From Mactromeris polynyma (Eukaryota > Mollusca > Bivalvia > Venerida > Mactridae), in contig JASFXZ010000020.1 of NCBI GenBank assembly GCA_032209605.1, positions 875,501 to 939,500 of the forward strand: a stretch of 64,000 bases of DNA, given 5' to 3'. Below, piece by piece: positions 1 through 11,000 of this stretch (position 1 is its first letter; the number at the start of each line of letters is the position of its first letter). Made by a program: the position numbers and the translations under genes. The notes below the pieces were generated by a model that searched no databases, was not told the origin of the DNA, and saw only the letters and a program-made list of their open reading frames with translations.

Positions 1-315
1 AACATCCGATGCACTAGACGTAGTTGGCCGAGGTTTTCCGAATGCATTGGACATAGTTGGTCGAGGTTTTCCGAATGTACTGGACGTAGTTGACCGAGGT
101 TTTCCGAATGTACTGGACGTAGTTAATGGCCGAGGTTTTCCGAATGCACTTGATGTAGTTGGCCGAGGTTTTCCGAATGCACTGGACGAAGTTGGCCGAG
201 TTTTTTCGAATGCACCGGACGTCGTTGACCGAGATTTTCCGAATGCACTGGACTTAGTTAATGGCCGAGGTTTTCCGAATGCACTAGACGTAGTTGGCCG
301 AGGGTTTCTGAATGG
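1..315. repeat. 33-bp minisatellite, cut by window edge
   Basis: About nine tandem copies of a 33-bp unit (some 36 bp by an extra triplet) with core GGCCGAGGTTTTCCGAATG. The unit length is divisible by three, so a frame stays open through it; that is not evidence for a gene. A single unit of the same sequence lies at 6068-6107 inside a TIR-bounded element, so the array may have grown from a copy of that element. Confidence 0.9.
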
Positions 316-474
316 TCACAACATATCAGCTGCGACTGTATTCTTTATGATTTATGTTTCTTTCTCCTACAGCGGTACAGTGTAGCCTGTCTAGAGAGGC
401 CCTCTCTTGAACAGCAACCTCTCGTCAACAATATTATCTAAATAATTATGGTAAATATATACAACCAACTGAAG

Positions 475-960
475 CAGTCAAACATTGTATATCTCAACAG
501 CAGTCAAACATTGTATATCTCAACAACAGTCAAACATTGTATATCTCAACAACAGTCAAACATTGTATATCTCAACAACAGTCAAACATTGTATATCTCA
601 ACAACAGTCAAACAGTGTATATCTCAACAACAGTCAAACATTGTATATCTCAACAACAGTCAAACATTGTATATCTCAACAACAGTCAAACAGTGTATAT
701 CTCAACAACAGTCAAACATTGTATATCTCAACAACAGTCAAACATTGTATATCTCAACAACAGTCAAACAGTGTATGTCTCAACAACAGTCAAACATTGT
801 ATATCTCAACAACAGTCAAACAGTGTATATCTCAACAACAGTCAAACATTGTATATCTCAACAACAGTCAAACATTGTATATCTCAACAACAGTCAAACA
901 TTGTATATCTCAACAACAGACAAACATTGTATATCTCAACAACAGTCAAACATTGTATAT
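475..960. repeat. 26-bp minisatellite, ~18.7 copies
   Basis: Nearly perfect head-to-tail copies of a 26-bp unit containing CAGTCAAACATTGTATATC; a few copies read CAGTGTATATC. Long open frames in all three forward frames come from the repeat and have no coding character. Confidence 0.95.
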
Positions 961-1114
961 ACAAACGTGTTTTGTTTGGAGAGATTGCAACACATACTGC
1001 TAACATTTGGGGCACCGAGGTGATGTAACAAAACGCAGTAGGCAATACATTCTGTAGACAACGCACTCGAAACGTAACTATTCGGATAGCGATCCGAAGA
1101 CTATTTTCCATAAG

Positions 1115-1310
1115 GTGTAAAAGAAAAAATATGTTTGTTTCAGGTTCCCGACCTACCCTGTGTTTTTGCCCCGACCCTAGAATATTTTTTGGCGTGTTAA
1201 CTTTTTTTCTTTTTGGTTAAATTTCTTTGAGTGAATTCGTCTTTAGATTCATGTCTGCCCAGTTTTTAGACGCTTTACGAGTATTCCAGCTATAGAGCAT
1301 TATATTCACC
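1115..1310. repeat. Dispersed repeat, inverted relative at ~14205-14370
   Basis: Read on the minus strand this stretch aligns with about 14205-14370. Both begin with a CTGGAATACTC block, continue through AAAGCGTCTAA and AAGAAATT blocks and end near a GGGTAGGTxGGG motif. Element class was not identified. Confidence 0.6.
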
Positions 1311-1887
1311 TTGATTAAACATTATCCATGTTAAAAAGGAAAGGGGATTTGTCTTTAAACATATATTCATTTAAATCTATGTTTAATTTGCTTCATTTGA
1401 AAATAAAAACAATCTCAAACGAATACCGACCTACCTTCCCTTTTGTTTGTGGCATGACACCTGAACCAAACATATATTTTTATTTTAGCTTAAGTGATTT
1501 TATTTATTTTAGAATGTAATTAAATAAGGTACTGACATAATTGAATAGTGTATCTTCTCTATGTTATTCAGTGTACAAGGTGTGATACGCGGTAGAAGCC
1601 GAAGTGTTCCGGAATGAGTACATCACTAAAACGTTTACCTTTTTGCAATATTTTGGACCATTTTTAACTGCTGGTAATGGTGAACAATTATCTGTGTAAT
1701 CTTTATAAACTGGGCCCAAGTTTAACGCCGTTTTTCAACAATTTTCAGTTACATATAACGGTTACTTGACCTAGCCATTTTCCTGGAATTAATTATCACC
1801 CAGTTATAATTGTCCCTGCCGCATACAGCTAACAACTTCCCCTCATTAATCAGCGATAGCGGACTAATGACCTTAGTCAAATGTCAC

Positions 1888-1977
1888 GGAATGACATGAC
1901 CCGCTCAGCCTGGGAATTGAACACAGCCCTCCGGGGTGACAGGCTAGCGCTCTAACCACGGAGCCAATAAGACTATC
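1888..1977 (-). repeat. tRNA-derived SINE head
   Basis: On the minus strand the stretch reads like a degenerate tRNA: an A-box-like GTGGTTAGAGCG, then about 35 bases later a B-box-like TGTTCAATTCC. This is the usual RNA polymerase III promoter layout of tRNA-derived SINEs. No cloverleaf can be completed, so a functional tRNA gene is unlikely. Confidence 0.6.
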
Positions 1978-2360
1978 CGTGCAACACAAAGTCAAGGTCG
2001 ACTAATAATCAAAGCTAAGTACAACTGGAACATAACTCTATGTTGGAGGAAATGATGTCTTTTTAGCAGTTCATCTTTGCCGGGACATTGATGCACGATT
2101 CACTATCTAGTCATGTCTGGACTGAAATCGAGACCAGACGACAAATATTACATGTACTGAATGGCTTGTGAATGGTGTACATGAACATATGTACTGGTCA
2201 AAAGTGCGAACCCGCTATTTTGTATGTTCAGAATCTTCGCATCATTATCATCACGTGATTTGAAACTATGAAGGTGATTTTTCTTTCGATTAAATTTATT
2301 TCAATTGTGAATTTCATAGCTTAATGAATTTATAATCAAATGAGTATTTATCCAGAAGCT

Positions 2361-2527
2361 TTTTAAAGACCACCTCAATAATAAGACCACCTCAAAATTA
2401 AGACCACAATTTTCAAGTCCATTTTCACTGTTTCGCTCTTAATTCAACCTTAATATTAAGACCACCTCAATAAGAAGACCAGTTTTCAAGTGTCCCAAGG
2501 GTGGTCTTAATGTTGAGGTTTTAATGT
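2361..2527. mobile_element. Pogo-like MITE, family B copy
   Basis: Contains the family-B signature: TAAAGACCACCTCAATAATA at one end, an internal TTTTCACTGTTTCGCTC, a second AAGACCACCTCAATA block and a GAGGTTTTAATGTA end. Other copies (5166, 6650, 38158, 52333, 61886) share it. Intact copies end CAGTAAAACCTC within TA, the style of pogo/Tigger elements. No transposase is encoded. Confidence 0.75.
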
Positions 2528-3143
2528 ACATGAAATGGTTCTGGTGGGTTAGCACTTTCGCCCAGTATGTATCGATACATAAACATACGAGTATTTCATA
2601 TCGCACCAGACGGTCCAAAAGAACAAAGTACGCTCATTAACATGAATAATTGTTTACAAACAACGTTGTTTATAATTATATGATCATCCCAGGACCCTTT
2701 CACTGACTGATCATCCGTCTGTCCGTCCGTCCGTGAATCAGACGAGTTTGACCTCGAGAAATCCAGACGTCTGCTGATAACACTATGTTATAAAAATGTC
2801 TGCTTTCTGTTTGATGATATCATATGTGAACTTAATGTGGTCGAAGTAGTTTGAGTTTCAATTCAATTAAAATTTTGCGTTGTTGTCAATTTAATTGACT
2901 CATTGTTATTATAAGCAGACGAAAAGTAGATTTTGACGGTGTCTTTATAAATTTTATTGTAAAAATTAAACTAAACGGAGATCGACGCTTCAGAATTTCA
3001 ATAAATTTACAACTTTAAATGTTCTAAAAATATCGGTTACGTTCCTGACCTGTCATTTTGCGTGGCTTGTGAAAGGTTTGATCAAACTTTTACGAGCGGA
3101 CAACATTTCGCCGGTCATAACTGGATTGAATCCAGTAATAGAA

Positions 3144-3231
3144 ATGGAAGGCACCACGCTTACAAGGATTCTAAGACACCCGTGCTTTGACGAAGTGAAC
3201 ACTTTATTAAAAGCCGGAGAAATATCGTATG
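3144..3231 (+). CDS. MPDU1: MPDU1 exon 1
   Basis: Encodes residues 1-29 plus one base of codon 30, the N-terminal part with a CFDEV segment that aligns with the family's CYDQL. It ends at a strong donor (GTAAGT). The reading frame runs upstream to 3018 but has no earlier ATG. Confidence 0.85.
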
Positions 3232-4980
3232 GTAAGTTGATATATATTTCTTTTTGTTCCAAGTTAGCGGGACATTCATCAAAAGCTGTTGTAAATTTGA
3301 CAAAATTATTTGAATCAAAGTTCAGTACTAAATCCGATATTTTTACGAAAATCCTCATCCAATTTAGCAGTACATGTTATAATTCCGAAGTCTATTTTTA
3401 GTTTGTTGAATGTCAAGCATGCTGACTTGGTTTTGCCTTTGCCATCAAATATGTCAAGTTACATACGTGTTGGAGACTAGTTACAAAATTATCAATAAAC
3501 ATTGTTTCGAATGGCCCATTTCCATTCGAAATGTACATTTGTGTGAAGTAATTTACCACTCATTTTCTCATTTGTATCGTTACCGATTTATACTGTTATG
3601 TCCTGTAACCATCCATTGATTGATTCTCTTTTCTTTTTTTGTTAAATATTCTAAATGCGTTATGTATGTTTGTGTGTAGGGTCTTTACCATAGTATATTG
3701 TAAATGTATGTATGTATTTATTTAAGGATGTACCTTTGATCAGATTATAAAATGTCAAGAAACTGTAGCCAAAAGCTCGCTTTGTGTTTGTCACGTGGGC
3801 GGGTTGTGACGTAGGTAAATAAGTCAGAGAAAATACATGTATAAAACACTATTACATGTATGTATTATCATTGTCCTTAGTGACATCATGATAATGAATG
3901 ATTCATTTGATAAAGATAGGGACTTTGACTGTCTGAATACTGTCTCACGAATGATAATAATTTATATTATTATACCTCACATGATGTATCCATGCACAAT
4001 TCACATATACACGCTATAAGCAAATCCGTGATGTTACACTGTGACATAATGTTTTTACCCTGTGACGTTGTAACACAACGTTTTTACCCTCGCGCGTGTC
4101 TAAAAATAGACTACAGGAAATTCCCATAGTCCGAGTCGATAGGCGCTTAATAAAATAGGATACAATCAAGCGCTTGTAATGTTTGCAATTTATATTATCA
4201 CGCTTTTAAAGACTTGTATCAGTTGATAATTAATCAACTTTCCAAAGTCAAGGTCTATCAATGACTTAAAATCCACGTAAAAGGGCAGACAGATCAAAAA
4301 CATGCACATTTACATAAAACACAAATACAAATGAAGTAGACGGGTTCTTATTAAAATAACTATTTAACTTTATTTTGCAACTTGAAAACATCAGTAAAAT
4401 AATTGTGTTCGGTTTCGTATGATAAACCTTCACATATTTGTCAAGGGAATTAACGAATCTTCAAAATGTTTGTCCGCAGCAACTTGACTGAAGACAATGC
4501 ACCCAAAGTCATTGGTTATCAATCCCAGAATTCTAATTCACGTGAAGAAGTTGTACATACATGTGATGATCTATTGTAGATTGTGGAGTTATCATTGTAT
4601 ATGTTTATTTATTACTAAATTGACCGTTCTTCTCTGACCACTAGCTTCCTATGTTGGACAAGTCAAATTTTATATTTCCGCCAGTCCGGGACAAATGTCT
4701 TTGATTTTTTCTATAGAGGCCTGAGGAGTACTGGTAAGGTCGATATATTGTCGAATATAACTGAAATACTGTTTAGAATATCGGCATAATGACGAATCAA
4801 ATAATCAATCAGTCAATCAGTCAATCAGTCACTCAATCAAGCAATCAGTCAATCAGTCAATCAATCACTCAATCAAGCAATCAGTCAATCAGTCAATCAG
4901 TCAATCAGTCAATCAGTCAATCAATCACTCAATCAAGCAATCAGTCAATCAGTCAATCAGTCAATCACTCAATCAATCAC

Positions 4981-5012
<32 letters not shown>

Positions 5013-8000
5013 CAGTTTAAGTCCATAACACTTCAGTGACAGTCAAGTTTCTTTGAAGAATATGTTTGGGAGGTATACGTCTTATTATCTGGAAATTTTG
5101 TCAAAATCAGCGATTTAAAAATTTCAAATCAGCAAGAATATCATTCCTTACCAAATTGTTATATACTGTAAAACCTCCATAATAAGACCACCTTTGTGAC
5201 TCTTGCTAACTGGTCTTCTTATTGAGGTGGTCTTATTATTGAGGTTGAATAAAGAGCAAAAAGTGAAAATGGACTTGAAAATTGTGTACTAAATTTCGAG
5301 GTGGTCTAATTATTGAGAGGGTCTTAACGTGGGGTTATACTGTATGTATATGATTGCATATTAAATGTAAAACCCGCATAAAGATACAAGACACACTTTA
5401 TCAAGGATTAGATGAACAGTTACTCATTGTTACTCATTCTTATTATTGGTAAAGGAGACGTATTGTAAAATATCGAGTAAAGTGATGTCAAAGTCCACCT
5501 ATCATCTGATGGTCTGAGTGAAGTGTCGTGACGTGTACACGTTCAAGTGTATCCTTGAGGGTTCAGCGCAAGACTATCCTAACTCCTATGTATTAATATA
5601 GCAGTTAGGAGAGTCTTGTGCTGACCCCTCGAGTTGTACTTCATATTTTATATATACTCAACAAAATTTAAAACGCGCTATTGATTTACATCATATTAGT
5701 TCGCATCAAGGGAGATAAAATATGAATACATCTCGAGAGTCACACATTCTCGACAGCTCTCGGATATTTCCGAACCACTTCTTTACTCTACTCTAGTGTA
5801 TGTCAGGCGGAGCACCATGTGGCAAAATTCAACATCTTGTGCAGTCAAAAAATAGTTCTCGTAAAACGGATTTAACTTCAATAACTTCGATAAATTCATA
5901 TAAAAAATGGATTATCGTTTACATTTCTAGCTAAAAACTCACATATTTCAGTCTTCATATAACTTAAATATGTGATTCTAATCCCGTTTCATCAGCACTC
6001 CAGCGTTCACGCTGCCATATTGTTTACATGATATTCGAATGGTATTTCCGAAAGTAGTGCCTTACGAACATCCGAGGTACTGGACATAGTTGGCCGAGGT
6101 TTTCCGATTGATTGCTTACGGTCATATATAATATTTATGTTAATAATTTCGTCTTAAGATAGAGGAGATTGTCTCGAGTTCTTCTCCCGTTATCTCAGGT
6201 TAAAATGTATCAAAAAGGCTTAAAATTACGTATCTGGTCAGATTAAATTTTGATGTGAAACTAAGTGGTGCGTTTCTTTATTTGTTGAGTGTGTATACAT
6301 GAACTTGTATATCGTAAGTTTTCATTAATACTGCAAGTGCATTCTTAATTATGGATTTTGCTAAGTGTGTGAAATGATCGACTGACATAAATGTAACTTT
6401 CAGTTTAAGTACCATCCATTATTGAGGAAACTTTTATACTCGTATAAAATTTCTGTCAATTTTATGTGATTTTAACATTAATTTTCTCTAAAGCGCTGTG
6501 TTCTAAATAGATAAACACTTGCAATATGTAACTATGGTTGTGAAATGGAATATATTAACATTGAAGAGATATCAACGTATGTGTTATAGTGTAACAACAA
6601 TATAGGTTATATGGTGAGAGACAATGGAAATACCAGTGCTTAAACAAGGTACATTAAACCCTCACTTAAAGACCGTCTCAATAATAAGACCACCTCGAAA
6701 CTAATACTAAACTTTTCAAGTCCAATTTGACTGTTTCGCTCTTTATTCAACCTCAATATTAAGACCACCTCAGTATAAAGACCAGTTTTCAAGAGTCCCT
6801 ACGGTGGTCGCATTATCGAGGTTTTACTGTATTTCCAACTGTTGTTTGAGTTTTGTTTGTTTGATGTATCTGGCCCATCAGAACCCTAACATGTGTTAAC
6901 GGGCTTCATCCAGTAGTGTTGTTACATAGTCTAAACCAAAATTGATAAGCACCATTGCAATGTATAACCGATTGAAACGATCTTGTTTGATCTTATTACT
7001 AACAGACAAAATTGGCAGAAGATCGGCTTGTTAAAAAAAATGTTTTTTTATAAATTTTATGATAATACAAACTTATTTTTTCGACACATACGGGGACATA
7101 CATAATTAGTGTATTCTTTGATAAAGCATATTAACTGATACTTTAACTATATACTATGGAAGCGTCCAGGTGCCAAAGTGAAAAATATTTTCCAGTATAC
7201 TATCTTCTAATTAGGAGATACTAACTCATAATTATGACTTAGCTAATCGTTATAAAGTGAATAGATTAAGTTAACCTCAAACAAGTGCAAGTGCGAACTG
7301 AACACTGAACACATTTATAGTAAGTCGTAATAATGAGTTAGTATCTCCTAATTAGGAGATAGTATACTGGATAATATTTTTCACTTTGGCACCTGGACGC
7401 TTCCATAATATACAGTATATTTTTCATGTTTTTTAGGTAAACAAATGAACAAAAAATGAGCATAATATAATTTTAAATAGATAGAAAATATGACATTTAT
7501 TATGAATGACATGGAACATACAATCGGTGCTTCATTTGTAAGGCAAATAAACTCCTTCGTACATTGAGTTCAATTTAAGAAGTGATCATAAAACCTTAAA
7601 AAAGGTTAGTAAAGTAGAAATCACAGACACATAATATTTACATCGTCATGATGGAATGATTTGATCTAGAACATTTGTTTACTCACGAATGTAACCATTT
7701 ACATGTATTTTCCTTCTATAATTCTGATGTAAGTCGGTCAGTCCATTGTGACACGACAGTGGGCGTGGCAGACTTCTGTATCATTTATGTGTGCGTAGTT
7801 AGGTCAATTGTCGTTAGGTTCTTTACTAAATCTACGGTGACCTATAATTGACATGCTAGAAGAGAATATAAAAAGGGGTCCTACGTCATTATGTCATGGC
7901 CCTGACTGAGTTACATGTTGCTACGACAAAACATCTGCTAGCTCGAGCCGATGTCACTTCTTAACTACCATACTGATATGTTTATTGATCCTCGTTATAT

Positions 8001-11000
8001 TGGCCCTAAAAGCGTACCGTATCATTAAGTCTGTATATACTATGTTGTTTCAGGTCCGTGTACGCTGCCAGTATTCAGTAAAATACTCGGATATGTTTTG
8101 ATTGGTACGATGACAGTTAGTAAGTATAACATGATACATTATGTTTTACACCACCCTCATCAAATCACACATTCAAACATTAATATCTACATTTACATTA
8201 CAATATCTGTAGAACTCACTGGATGTTGTTGAGATGTTGTTGCTTTTGAGATGTTAATTTGAATGTAAATCCTCACTGCATGAATGACGTTTTGACATGT
8301 AACGGGTGTTAAAAAAGTTTGTTCACAAAGTGTGAATTTAGATAAAATTAAAATGATGCTGTGTACATTGGCGCAGTCTGTATATCCCTTCACTGCTAAT
8401 CTGACAGTCGTGGGTTCGAACCCCTGGCACGGCGCATGTTCTTCCGTGACAAATTGACTGAAGATCATGCATCCAACTTAAAGTCATTTGTCCTCCACCT
8501 CTGAGCTCTGATTTATATGGAAAACTTGTCAGTTGTTTGCTGAGGAGCACGGGTTGGTGACCCAGGAGCACTGGTTGGTGACCCAGGAGCACTGGTTGGT
8601 GACCCAGGAGCACTGGTTGGTGACCCAGGAGCACTGGTTGGTGACCCAGGAGCACTGGTTGGTGACCCAGGAGCACTGGTTGGTGACCCAGGAGCACTGG
8701 TTGGTGACCCAGGAGCACAGGTTGGTAACCCAGGAGCACTGGTTGGTGACCCAGGAGCACTGGTTGGTGACCCAGGAGCACAGGTTGGTAACACAGGAGC
8801 ACTGGTTGGTGACCCAGGAGCACTGGTTGGTGACCCAGGAGCACAGGTTGGTGACCCAGGAGCACTGGTTGGTGACCCAGGAGCACAGGAGCACTGGTTA
8901 GGTCAACTGACCGCTCGATTTTATTGAGAAAATGCGTATTACAAAATTGAAGATTTTTCAACAATATCTATTCAATATGTATTTATATTAAGCTTTAGGT
9001 ATTTATCCGTAATGCTGTTCACGTGTTTAATTTTCTTCCCATGAAAAATATATTTCCCTTTTAAATAATGTCAGTATGTACCTGGTGAATAAATGTTATT
9101 ATTATACCTCACGTGACTTTGCCTTGTTAAATTTCCATATACTCATTATGAGTCATTCCATACTATTACCCTGATAGTACGTATTTCACCGGGTGATATT
9201 TATATAATATCATATCTATGTATCAGTATATGAGTTTTAATTTATTTCAGGTCAAATCCCACAAATCGTAAAGATTCTACGCAAGAGAAGCGCGTCTGGC
9301 GTGAGTTTTCTTAGTATTTTGTTGATGCTGGAAGCGTCTTCAGCGACCGTCGCTTATGCAATACTAAAAGGCTTTCCAGTCAGGTATGTACGTTTGACAT
9401 TTTAGAGGCGCTTTAGAGTCTCATTGCTATCATCGCCAACCGGATGGTCTACTCGAAGTACCGCCATATTCATCGTCTCAAGGAAATAGTGCCTGTAAAG
9501 TCTTCTGATTGTATTATAGATTTGATGAGAATAATGGCTGAATTGTCAGGGATATATCGATTGTGGAATGGCGGGAGTCTTTATATAAACTGTTTTTCTT
9601 GATTATTTGTGTTCTTTTTGGTGCCTGATACGATAATATCGAAAACGTGCAGTCTTGCCTTGGAACTCCGAGGACCTTCAGTCCTTTGATTTAATTTCTG
9701 TTCTGCTGGCTGAAAACTTTTTTTAAGTATGGTTTCTAAATCAGGAAGTTTTTCATTTGCATAATTTTAAACTGAACCACCAGATTTAATAAAAACAAGA
9801 CAATTAAAAACATCTTGTAAATGGTGAAAATAAAGATATGCCTTTCCAGTGTAGATAACTACGGTGTTCCGTTAGAACCATCGTGGTATCACCCCTTCGC
9901 CCACTGGGCGATGGCACGATGACACGATGCGATGGCACGATGACACGATGCGATGGCACGATGACACGATGCGATAGAACATCGCATCGTGTCATCGTGT
10001 CATCGTGCCATCGCATCGTGCCATTGCTCTAACGGAACACCGTAGATAACCGATGAGAAAATTATTCATTCTCAACAAGAACATTCCCTCCAGAGGTTTC
10101 TAAAACCTTTAAAAGTGAAGATAGTGACATCACATGTTGCATTTTCTTGAAATGACGTCACTTACAGAAGAGGTTGTAAATCCCATAGCAGCGCTCATAT
10201 GCTTATGTGCCCAATATGAATTGAATACATCCATTCTTTCATAAGTTATGGCTGTTATGTCAGACATGGCCGACAGTCGGAGAGTTTGAACTGTAATTTA
10301 TAAGTCATAAATTCTTATTTCAGTGCTTGGGGAGAAAACCTTGTTTTGATGCATATGAACGTCGTCCTAATTTGTCTGTTGCTAAGATACAGTGACAAGC
10401 TGAAGACGTCAATCACGTTCCTGACCGTGTATATTATGTTAATGTTGGTTTTACTGTGGCCGACGGTGCCCAGTCAGCTGATCTGGTATCTATATATACT
10501 CAGCATGCCAGCTATAGTCTGCAGCAGGGTAAGTGCATGGTATTGCAACAATTAAATTATATTAAAGTCGTTTAATAAACTTTGGTATTTCTCCGTTTAT
10601 AAATACAGTCGGACCTCGGTCAATCGGTTTCCCCGTGTCCGAAAGTTTGAATAATATGAGTGCCGCTGTACGATTTCCAAACTTTTCTTTAAGTGACGTC
10701 ATTTCCAGAAAAAGTCACATATGACGTCACCATGTACTGATAGTAAGCATTTTGCTTTATATGGCAATATGAAAACGAAGTGACCATATGGAGTAGATAT
10801 TGTTTCCTGCTTGAAAATAGGGACATCACATTCATGAAATGACGTCACTTACAGAACAGGTTGTAAAACCCTAAGCAGCGCCCATAATATACATTCTAGT
10901 TCGAATAGCACATATCAATACGACGTGACTAACAATATTCATATTTATTTTGGATGTACCAAGTACACGGATAGAAGGTTGTCGAATAAACGAGGTCCGA

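Larger units (their letters stand above)
961..3143. other. Non-genic sequence upstream of MPDU1
   Basis: No exon could be supported here. The stretch holds a dispersed repeat at about 1115-1310 (an inverted, diverged relative lies at about 14205-14370), a SINE head on the minus strand near 1888-1977 and a pogo-like MITE at 2361-2527. The rest is AT-rich. The part just before 3144 should hold the MPDU1 promoter and 5' UTR, but no core promoter motif stands out. Confidence 0.5.
3232..8053 (+). other. MPDU1 intron 1 (4.8 kb), unannotated parts
   Basis: Apart from the repeats listed separately (4798-5012, 5166-5343, 5551-5640, 5650-6297, 6650-6831, 6855-7110, 7157-7404) this intron is AT-rich and shows no supported exon. 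A SINE-like fragment resembling the region after 8449 may lie at about 4480-4560. Confidence 0.6.

Noticed and set aside
448..1028. Open frames of 163-191 codons in three forward frames
   Set aside because: Pure products of the 26-bp array; all three frames encode the same rotating peptide.
8338..8964. 208-codon minus-strand frame with HQPVLLG repeats
   Set aside because: It runs through the 21-bp array and the SINE; other frames over the same bases are equally open.
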